From Cyclaneusma minus (taxonomy: Eukaryota; Ascomycota; Leotiomycetes; Marthamycetales; Marthamycetaceae), in NCBI GenBank assembly GCA_037179335.1, contig JAKZHN010000021.1, forward strand, positions 434,001 through 498,000: DNA of 64,000 nt, read 5' to 3'. Position numbers and translations under genes: made by a program. The notes below the pieces were generated by a model, which did no database searches, was not told the origin of the DNA, and worked only from the letters and a program-made list of their open reading frames with translations. Below are positions 25,001 through 33,635 of this stretch, piece by piece (position 1 is the first letter of the stretch; each line of letters opens with the position of its first letter).

Positions 25001-26010
25001 CTGACTTGATAGAGAAATTTGACACTGACAGAGATTTTTCCCATGGTACACGAGCACCGCCCGAGGCAGGAATGTGTTTGACGGTCGGGGGAAGTCTGGG
25101 CTCTTCAGAAGTTGTTTCAGAGCTACTCTCGGCTATTTCGTCAGTTCACGGAAGCCCCTTCTCGATTCCAGCTTTATCGCTCGATGCCAGATTCTCTTCT
25201 CGACGTTGGAATCTCCTGTCGAGATCAGATGATTACTCCAGTTGAGCATAGCCAAACGTGGTGCTATGGAGTTTCTCGCGTCGAGGCCTACCCATGCCAC
25301 GACTTGAAGCGAGGTAACTGTGACCCGTGAAGATGTTGTTGATGTGAGATATTATTCTGGCAGTGATCAAAGATTCTTGAACCGGCGGATGGGTTCTCAA
25401 CTGTCGAACAGATTTTGCAACGAGAAAGGTCTCGGGTATTGACAGAGATGTTCGGTATTTTCTTGAGTCTTTCGTCAAGTTGGAGCGTGGCAAATGAGGT
25501 ACGATAATTCCGAGCAGCAATCATAGCAGCGGAAAGTACAGTGTACTGGCTACAGCAGCGTTTAGTGTTAATCACGAGACTTGCTATGTAGAAGTCATGC
25601 CAAATGAGTAGGAGTTCGGATGAGCCGACTGTTGTACTGACTTTTTAACGTAGATGAGTAGATGGCTAAGTAGATGTTGGGGTAAGGATAGAAGCCCAGG
25701 TGCGCCAGTGGAGCAAATCGTCTCCTGAAGTCTTCTTGGAGATTTGTTGCAGAACCTCGAGCACCTTCCTTTTATAGACGTTATCTAGGCTGCTAGGCAT
25801 CAGCAGATTACCCTGTTGCCTTGCCTGCTAGTGTGCTGAAAGTTGAGAAGGCTTTATGATTCGACAGTGACAAGCAAACATGGTAGACGGAAATTTCTTA
25901 GCCAGATACTTGGTTTAGAGACTGCACAGAGAGTTGTCTTGTTGCCTTGCATCCGCTCAAACTCAGAGCAGAAGACCCCCTTTTCGACAGTGACTATATG
26001 GGTTCGATGG
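19034..26010. other. Gene desert of about 7 kb
   Basis: No ORF with protein-like composition or a recognisable domain was found on either strand. Base composition is ordinary (not AT-rich), so it is not decayed transposon DNA. Pyrimidine-rich stretches occur around 22900-23900. It may hold long leaders, promoters or non-coding transcripts; a gene with very small exons cannot be excluded. The dispersed repeat copy at 25151-25232 lies here. Confidence 0.4.
25151..25232 (+). repeat. Dispersed repeat, copy 2 (first copy at 10351-10488)
   Basis: It shares GCCCCTTCTCGATTCCAG, CTCGATGCCAGATTCT and CTCCTGTCGAGATCAGATG with the copy at 10351-10488, in the same order and orientation. Confidence 0.65.
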
Positions 26011-26339
26011 CAGGGTGTGGGAAACTTAAAAACTAGGAACTTAAAGATATATAGTTTAGTTCCAACTAAACTAGAGAGGTTCGTAGTTCGTTAGAAACTT
26101 AAGTTTTAAACTTAAGTTTTAGTTTTTCCCTTTTAGTTTCCCACACCCTAATTTTGGCCCGGGGCTCCCCAAAGTACTTTTACACCAAAAATAAGTGTAA
26201 AAGTACTTACCCCTTTTACCCCTGAGTTTCTAACTAAAAACTCAAGTTTTCAATCCAAACTTGGGACCCCCTTAGTTCGTTAGAAACTTAAGTTTTAAAC
26301 CTAAGTTTTAGTTTTTCCCTTTTAGTTTCCCACACCCTG
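26011..26339. mobile_element. Non-autonomous hAT-type element with 8-bp target duplication
   Basis: 329 bp, starting CAGGGTGTGGGAAACT and ending AGTTTCCCACACCCTG, perfect inverted termini. It is flanked on both sides by TTCGATGG (26003-26010 and 26340-26347). An 8-bp duplication and CAGGG-type ends are hAT hallmarks. There is no transposase frame. The last ~66 bp (TTAGTTCGTTAGAAACTTAA to the end) also occur internally at 26084-26149, so 26011-26149 looks like a shorter complete copy with a second end added. The middle holds a 14-bp perfect palindrome arm, AAGTACTTTTACAC / GTGTAAAAGTACTT (about 26171-26206). Confidence 0.85.
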
Positions 26340-26881
26340 TTCGATGGCGATGAGTGCCGCCGACAGCAGTAGAAGTTTTCTAAACGTCGTCGCTCAAGAC
26401 CACATTGACAGACATGAAACACAAAAGTCTGAGCTGGCCCGTTCTTATACTACTTTGAGATCACGGATTTTCAAGTGTGGGAATATGAAACAAAGCATTT
26501 AGCCTGTGGTGTTTGCATGATTTCCTTGCCGCGATGCAAAAGCATGTCCCAACAGCCGTGGACAAGATACCCTCTTTATAGGTAGGTACCTAGCAAAGAA
26601 ACGACAAAAAGCAACGATGGAAAACCAGAAAGCCGAATCATTCGTCCTTCTACTCCGAAGAATCGCTGCCCAGAAATTTTCTATCCACGGAAGATGAAAG
26701 CAGTCCTAGCAAGTACCCAAAACAGTTCAGTAACTCCCACTGAGAAGGTCCCTAGATCGACTGAGGGCTCCATGCGCGCTTCTCACTGCTCGTAGTTTAT
26801 CCAATCTATGACCGAGGCAGTCTGCCCAACATAGAAGTCATCTGAGTCCACCGCGGTCTCGTCCCAGATCCAATCTGTCTC
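26340..26881. other. 3' flank of the 26882 gene
   Basis: No independent gene. An in-frame extension of the upstream minus-strand gene continues past its stop to 26783 (see findings). Confidence 0.5.
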
Positions 26882-27511
26882 TTACTCCGAATCTGCCTCC
26901 CAACCCGACTCTGTCTCTTCTTCCAACTCCGTCTCCTCCGACTCCGTCTTCGAGGTAGACTCTGTCTCCGACTGCTCAGTCCACATCGAGTCCATGCCCC
27001 AGCCTCCCTGCCCATACACATAGAAGTCACCGAAATCCATCACGGTCTCAGAAATAACCTCCTCCCAATCCGTCTCGAAGCTTGTCTCCAACCACGAATC
27101 TGATTCTGACTCCGACTCTGTCTCCGAGTCCGACTCTATCTCCCCTTTGCCGGCGTATGCCCAAAGAGCCTCGATCAATTTACAAGGCACATCACCGCCC
27201 ACATCATCAGCAAGAATGTCTACTCTACCAGCCAAGAGCCTGTGCGCTTCCAGCGGATTCCGCTCCATCAGAGGACAGTGGCGGGAGAAGAATTCGATGG
27301 CGTCCTCGACAAAATCGCTGTGCTGGTGGCCATGGGCCCAGCAGATTAGTGACAAGTAAGTATTGACGTCGGTCACCTCGTCAATGACGATCGGCTGCTT
27401 GTGGTGCCAGGCGTCCCAGGTGCCGGACAGTAGTAGGTGCTGGGGAGGTCCCTTGTAGATGGGGATGCTTGACTTGGTTATGGGAGAGAGGAAAGTTGCG
27501 GTGGGAGCCAT
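26882..27511 (-). CDS. Hypothetical protein with acidic Ser/Glu-rich tail
   Basis: The ATG at 27511 gives 209 residues. The frame is open upstream to 27661 but only with a TTG. Residues 1-120 look folded (TYLSLICWAHGHQHSDFVED, AIEFFSRHC, AHRLLAGRVDILADDVGG, KLIEALWAYAGKGE), a pattern faintly like the helical half of fungal BTB proteins but lacking the usual BTB start, so no family is assigned. Residues about 125-209 are a Glu/Ser/Asp/Thr repeat tail with DWEEVISETVMDFGDFYVYG inside. The TAA at 26882 is followed in frame by a related module. Confidence 0.6.
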   Translation of the reverse strand: MAPTATFLSPITKSSIPIYKGPPQHLLLSGTWDAWHHKQPIVIDEVTDVNTYLSLICWAHGHQHSDFVEDAIEFFSRHCPLMERNPLEAHRLLAGRVDILADDVGGDVPCKLIEALWAYAGKGEIESDSETESESESDSWLETSFETDWEEVISETVMDFGDFYVYGQGGWGMDSMWTEQSETESTSKTESEETELEEETESGWEADSE

Positions 27512-28816
27512 CGTGGTGGTAGGGAGGGCTTGTTGCTTGCTGGAGATGGATATGTCAGCTGATGTGTTTCGTACTTTTTTGTACAATTTGTTTGTGGGAT
27601 TTGCAAAGACTGGCGATGGGATCACTAGCTCGCACAAACACCAGACTGCTGAGGCTGGCAAATTTACGAGAAGCTTGGAGGAGTAACTTACAGGAGAAGT
27701 TGAGTCTTCCTGTTTGAGAGAGTAAACGCGTGGGCCATCGCCCGTGTGCGTCGGTAAGCAAAAGTGTTCATGCGAAGACGGCCTCGAAACGACGAGCCTG
27801 TAGGATTCTCCATGATGAGAATCTTTTGCAGTGAATCGGAAACGTCTTTTGGCTTTTGCAAGGAAGCGGGAGAGTGTTTTGCAGTGAAGTGGAAATCTCC
27901 TTTGGTTTTTGCGAGGGAGAAAGAAAGGAAAGGAAGAGAGGACGGCCAGAGGGCTTTTATAATTCTCAGAAAAGAATCGTTTAGGCGACGTGGAGGCTCA
28001 CTAGGAATATTGTTCAGAGCTCTCATTTTCTTAGCGTCGGGTAGGAAGGGGAGATAAATTGGAGGATCCGGATCGATCCATGGTTGAGATTTTGGACAGG
28101 CGGTGCGGAAATCTGGTACGTTTGGAAAATGTGAATTACAGTGGAACGAAATGTCTGGTACGGTCCACAGTCCCCAAATGATTAGGAACGTCCCAAATAA
28201 CCCCAAACCCTGAGTGAATATGGATATTCGAGGTGTCGTGATTCGAAATATTCCAAAACTCAAGTGTTTGGGAGGATTTCAAGTAATCGGGAATACTACT
28301 AGTATAACCCATTGTCGCTTCAGAGGTAATCCTGTGCTAGCACGTAGGGTCGGCTCAGGGTGTTGTATTGTCTATGGAAGGGGAAGGAGCGCAGAGCTCT
28401 CTCCTCCAGCTATCTACTCGCTAAGCCCTAGCGCCAGACCCGTGCCGGTCATGTGACTGCAGCCATGCAGCCGCCCAAACACCCATTGGTATCAGGCCGT
28501 ATCCAGACTTTTGTCCCCACTCAACAGTGCAACACTTCAGATCGGGATCTTTTCTATGGGTCGCTCGACCCGAGCTTGGGTTGCAGATCAAAAAACCCGG
28601 TGTCCCGGTCTGGCCATCACCCGCCTCTTGAGGTTCCGCAGAACAACCACTCGATCTCGAGCACATCTTCGTGCGAATTCAAACACCGGCCGAATAACTC
28701 CTGGCCCGTGGCTCGCTAGCTTTTGGCGATGTCAAGTATTGGAATGTCATAGAATCGACCTTCGGGCTTTTAGTTTCAAATTCCATTATTATATGCTCAA
28801 TCACTAGCTTTTACCT
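27512..28816. other. Intergenic; promoter of the 26882-27511 gene
   Basis: No coding region is supported; long minus-strand frames start at TTG. A two-copy tandem repeat sits at 27826-27925. Confidence 0.45.
27826..27925 (+). repeat. Two-copy tandem repeat (about 55 bp)
   Basis: TTTTGCAGTGAAtcGGAAAcgTC..TTTGG..TTTGC recurs about 55 bp further on as TTTTGCAGTGAAgtGGAAA. It lies upstream of the minus-strand gene and could duplicate a promoter element. Confidence 0.55.
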
Positions 28817-29294
28817 TGTCACCTGGACCATATACTTTTTGGGCATGCTAAAAATGGATGGCTGGATGCCTTGGCAAGTCCAAACGCCGCCGCAGGAGTG
28901 CCATCGAGTCAAGGATGGCACGTCAGTGGACGAGCAATGAGTAGACAAACAGCATGATCCAGCCCCTCATTTCCTCAGCGAATGAATGATGAGTATTCAC
29001 TTCTAAGTTTTCCCACGTCATCTTGTCTCTTGCTACCCTACTCTCTCAGAAATACCACCATACCCCTCCTCGACTGCGGCGGCATCTGCTACCTCGACCA
29101 CTCGTCGAAGGAAGACTTACAACAAGCAAAGACTACCTGAAACGTTTCAGAATCCCACTACTCCACCTTCTCGCTGTGTGATCAGCCCGAACCATTCTGT
29201 GGGCACCCATCCCATTCGTAATGCTAGCTAATAACACTCTACAGTGGCTGCCCAGTCTTTGCAAGATGTGCTTTCTGGAGCGGAGCTCGTCGTT

Positions 29295-29833
29295 ATGCCT
29301 ATGTTTCCCCTGAGAAGCCCTCCGCAACACAACATGTGTGGCTCTACAAATACCGAGAGGGTCGTCGTGGAGGATTACAATCCAAATGGAAATGCCGGAC
29401 GCTACTACTGGCGTTGCCATCGCTGTGGTATGCCAGTTCCAACTTCTCTCTTTGTGCTGCTGCTACGTCCACTCTAGTAGCGTTCGACTCTAACATGCCA
29501 ATAGAGACCAACAACTTCGTCACATGGGACGACTCCCTCGGACTTCATCACGACAACCCCAGGTGTTCGTGTCCGTTGCCAACACGTCTCAACCGAGCGA
29601 ATGTCACGGACGGAGTCTTCTCTTGCATTCGCAAGAGGTGCCCTTTCATGCGATTCGTGCCTTCGTACTACGGCGGTTGGCAAGACACCCCTGAACATGA
29701 GTTCTACTGCGTGGGCGAATCCAAACACCCAGAGACACCAGAGGAGCAAGCTCGCGATCGTTTTCGATGCCAGAACATTCTCATTGTGCCTACGGCTTCG
29801 CACACGGCGGACCCGGCTCCACAGCCTGTGTGA
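29295..29833 (+). CDS. Cys-rich GRF-finger-like protein, copy A (truncated paralog)
   Basis: Exons 29295-29427 and 29505-29833 (donor G|GTATGC, acceptor ATAG|AG) give 153 residues. The start is the first in-frame ATG; the homologous N-terminal residues upstream (from 29245) have no ATG. The first half carries MCGSTNTER..NAGRYYWRCHRCG, resembling a GRF-type zinc finger (N-x-GR-Y-x-x-C). The second half carries NNFVTWDDSLGLHHDNPRC and CSCPLPTRLN with further Cys. Compared with copy B at 31104-32472 it lacks about 250 C-terminal residues, because the frame ends at 29833 while related DNA continues. It may be a decayed copy. Function is unknown; GRF fingers in other proteins bind nucleic acid. 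Confidence 0.55.
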
Positions 29834-31103
29834 ACGATTCTGCGCGTCCCCGACGTTGGCCAAACGGAAACGCCGCATGGTTTTGGCGGTACCAACTGAA
29901 TTATTCGCCGCGAATGAAGCCTTTTCTCATCGAGAGACTTGAAGGTACCGCTGACTTATACCTCGCAACTCCATTATTGCGAAACTCTCTTTCACACTAG
30001 CAATGGAATATTGTGGACAAAGCTTTGGGAGGGAAAAGGGTTGCTCCTGTTGCTAGAAATCACATTTGAAAATTGTCCCAAAAAATGAAAGCAGGAAGAT
30101 TTTGGAGCCTGATCGATATTGGTTATGCAGGATGGCTGGTGAAGTTTTTCGACTAGCTTGGTCGTTTTGGATTATACGCTCTTTTTTAGCCAGCTTGTTT
30201 TCTCCATCACATGTCAGTTTTTACATGCTATTAACCATTCAAATATCGATTTTCCATGATCGCTTGGCCCGAGCTGGGGCTGCATATGAAATTGAAGCCC
30301 CCGAGGAGTCGATCCGCTGGCCGCCAGGCAGCAGGCTGCGGGTTTCGGCGTTAGCTTCTCAATCCCCACACTTTGGCAATGTCACAGTCTGGTAAGGGTT
30401 GAGGACAGCTTCGTACCGTACAACCACTGGCGGAAGTGGTTTTCACTTTCTTGGCTGGCGGTTCGTCAGCTCGATTCTTTGGTACTCGATCTCCAGCTCT
30501 TACTTTATCACTCGAAATCGGCAAGCCAGTTCACCAAACCATAGACTTTCCGGGCATGCCGCATGCTGAATCTGGATGGCTGGATGTCTTGGCAAATTTA
30601 GATTGGCTGCGGAAGTGCCGTCGACTCAAGGATGGCAGCTTAAGCTAAGGAGCAACAAGCAAACGAACAGCCAGCCCCTCACTTCCTTAGCAAACGAGAG
30701 ATAAGCGTTCACTCTAAGCTTCCTCCATATTGGAGCCTCAGGCTTATAAACTACTGATCCCTGCGATAATTTGGCGGCCTTTGCTGCTATTAAAGCAGTC
30801 CTTCGCTAGACCCTCCCAAGGCGGGCACCTACGTTCCTCAACACTCCACCATCATATCATCTCATCGTTTGCCTCTACTCTCTGCCACTCTTGGAATACC
30901 ACATACTCTCATCAATTGAGGCGGCGTTTGCTGTCTCAGAGCGCTTCGAATGAAATTCGCCATCCATTTACATATAGAGCTGCATTCCCAAACAAGCTTC
31001 GTCGAAGGAGACGACAAGAGACAAAGGCTGCCTGGATCGCTTCAGAACCCGACAGGCCTAGACTCTCACAGAAGCTGCCTTCGCTGTGCTCCAATTCCAA
31101 CTC
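29834..31103. other. Spacer between paralogs; promoter and leader of copy B
   Basis: It includes decayed 3' coding remnants of copy A up to about 29970 and the duplicated promoter from 30527. Frames in 30730-31138 start at non-ATG codons or conflict with the splice phase of copy B. Confidence 0.5.
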
Positions 31104-32472
31104 AGTATGTGGCCGCATTCCCCTATCGTAGGCTCTAGCTAACAACACTTCGAAGTGGCTGCCTCGTCTTCAAGCCCTGAAGCATCGAAGGAACTGGTCC
31201 CAATCCCTCTTTTCCCTCTACGAACTCCTCCGCAATGCAGAAAGCCCAAGTGCAAGTCTTGGGATACAGTGTTATGTGAAACAGACGAGAAGGACAATGG
31301 GAATCGCGGACGCTATTGTTGGCGTTGCCGTGTTTGCAGTAGGGCCAGTAAGCCTTCTCCCATTGCTTTCCCTGTGCTGCTGCGGCCACTTTGATAGTGT
31401 ATCGAGTCTAATATACCTATCAACAGAGGTACCCAATTTCAAGAACTTTATCACGTGGGATGATGCTCTCGGATATGATCGCGATAATCCAAAGTGCCGA
31501 TGTGGCTACCCATCCCGCCGTAATCGAAAGAATAAAGATGAGTGTTGGTTCAGTTGCATCTGGGAGAACTGTCGGGTGCCGAAAAGCAACTTGCCTCAGG
31601 ATCCTGTTTCGTATATAGGCTGGAGGGATGCTGCTGTGCCAGAACCATATTACCTTGGCAATCCCAGACACCCCATGACAGCAGAAGAACGACAGGCAGA
31701 CGTTGAGAACCGCAGGAAAATCCTCCCCGAACCTTCGAGAGCAGTGGAGTCAAAGCCACCCGAGGATCAGAAGCCCATGAAGACCGAAAAGGGATCTGAT
31801 CCAGATCAAGATCAAAAGCCTTTGAAAATCGAAGAGGAAGCTTCGCGCATGTCAATCCCGCCTTCAACGCCCTCTATGCGACAAACCAACCAGGAAGAGC
31901 CGAAAGTGAAGACCGAAGACGCAGCTTCGTCTATGCTGACCCCGCCGTCGTCGACACGTCCGCAGGTACGAGCCGGACAGTGGAATGCAGAGTACAGGGT
32001 GGACTGGGCAAAGACGCCGATACCTCGGAAGAGATCGGTTGTCGAGCGACGCAGGCAGCAGGGCATCATGTCTCCTTCCACGAATTCTCCGCTTCAATCC
32101 CAATCCACGGAGCGACGTCTATTCGAATGCAATAACTACAGGGAAAGTGATGCCATTGTAACGCCCGCGTCTGGTAGACAACTTGGTGTAAACATCATAA
32201 GTCGTCACCGCGAACGAAGCCTTTCTCCATCAACAGACTCGAGGGGGGTCATGGACTCAAACCCACGTATGATTTACTATCGGGGGATCGCCTACTATCG
32301 CGAGAGATCTCCCATACGAACCCAGTCACGTTCAATTGAGGCAGCGAGGAGACCTTCGGAATCTCCTCAGCTTCAGCATGACGATAACCGGTCGAGCAGA
32401 GAGGGGCATATCAGGGTGGAAAGAGAACGACCAGAAATCTCCCAGTTATACCGCTTCCCACCCAGAGAGTGA
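31104..32472 (+). CDS. Cys-rich GRF-finger-like protein, copy B (full length)
   Basis: Exons: 31104 (the A of the start codon), 31156-31338 and 31427-32472, giving 409 residues. Intron 1 (31105-31155, GTATGT..GAAG with GCTAAC branch) splits the ATG as A|TG; the frame upstream of it has a TAG at 31059, and no other ATG opens the Cys-rich exon. Intron 2 has two possible donors, after 31338 (GTAGGG) or 31347 (GTAAGC), both in frame. Residues 20-62 (PPQCRKPKCKSWDTVLCE.., NRGRYCWRCRVC) look like a GRF-type zinc finger. A second Cys cluster follows (NPKCRCGYPSRRN, ECWFSCIWENC). The C-terminal 280 residues are Pro/Ser/Glu/Arg-rich and disordered. Probably a nucleic-acid-binding protein; the exact role is unknown. 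Confidence 0.65.
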
Positions 32473-33635
32473 AGCCAGTTTGAAGATTGGGATTCTTTCA
32501 TTTTTTTTTCGTGAGGTCAGACATTGACAAAGTACAGGATACAAGAGGTACGAAAGACATTCTACGACGTGCTGGAGGGAGCTAAGCTCAACTATTTCCA
32601 ACTTTCTTCCATTTTATCAGATTGTAAAAGACACAAAAGTTAACTGGTTGGTTCAATGCGATGCTATGGATTATTTCACAAACTCAGATTGACACATATT
32701 TCCTAGGCACTCATTTTTACTGCTTTTTGTTTTATGCGGCAATGTATGAATAGGTCAAATCATGGTGAAATTATTCCTGTCTGCGTCCAACCAGAAATGC
32801 CTCTATTGAATCGGTCGCCGAAGTCATCGACGTTATTCTCCAACCTCCATCGTCCATCATCTTCCCATGCGCCACTCGCTTATTTCGACCTGCCACCTGG
32901 AATGAACCAAATACGCAAAATGTGGGATTAAGATTTACAAATGACAACGCCAACTCAAATACGAACAGTCAAAAAGAATACAAACTGGAAGCTCTGGCTC
33001 TGGCACTCCTACATGTACTGTAAACAATCCCACCTGACAGAAGACCACCGGCTGGGCGGAGGCAACGGCAGCACGGACCACTTCCCCACGTTCCCCGGCC
33101 TCCACATTCCCCACGAGAAAGACTCTTTCATCAACATCAATTCAACACAAACTCAAAGAAGCTTAAGCCTCATAGCATCACGTACGACGCATCTATCAAT
33201 CTCATTCTATTCTCATCACAAGGGACGCGACGAACAACTTTAGGACCCCAGATTTCGGTTCCTGCCGGCCCTTTCCCCACATGACGGAAAACCCAGCCTC
33301 GAGCCAAGCGGTTAGCTAAACTAAGCCATGTTCTGGACTTCAAAATCCCACGACGGGGGCACAGCACGCGGGAAACACAAGCGCCACTATTCGAAGACTA
33401 GCATCTAAAGTAGGCTCGAGAAGAGCTCAGGTGAGGTGCGGGAGAGGCTTGATGTCTTCAGCTAGCTTGCCTGCCTTCTTTCGACGACAAAGAATCAATA
33501 GATAAGTTGAACAGCTCTCCTCATAGTCGTTTCTTTCTTCACTTTTTCACACGGCTCTCGCTTGCTGTGCTCATCTCTACTTCCTGAATCATTGTTCCGA
33601 ATAGCTTCATCAGCCTCTGGCTGTAAGTAGCAATC
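32473..33635. other. Intergenic
   Basis: No supported gene. It holds the 3' UTR of copy B and the promoter of the antiporter gene. Its last ~120 bases are pyrimidine-rich, as in many fungal leaders. Confidence 0.45.

Larger units (their letters stand above)
28817..32472 (+). repeat. Tandem segmental duplication containing two paralogous genes
   Basis: The copy from 28817 and the copy from about 30527 share promoter sequence (GGGCATGC.., GGATGGCTGGATG(C/T)CTTGGCAA, GAGTCAAGGATGGCA versus GACTCAAGGATGGCA, CCAGCCCCTCA(T/C)TTCCT). They also share leader sequence (CTCGTCGAAGGA versus TTCGTCGAAGGA), intron positions and exon sequence. The unit is about 1.7 kb. The second copy has a longer coding region. 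Traces of the longer 3' part remain in copy 1 (GCGAATGAAGCCTTTTCTC at about 29910 versus GCGAACGAAGCCTTTCTCC at about 32212). Confidence 0.8.

Noticed and set aside
27688..28263. 191-codon minus-strand frame upstream of the acidic-tailed protein gene
   Set aside because: Starts at TTG, lies in the promoter region and contains a two-copy nucleotide repeat; no protein-like features.
30730..31131. 133-codon plus-strand frame as first exon of copy B
   Set aside because: Starts at TTG, and its phase does not join the Cys-rich exon at the observed splice sites.
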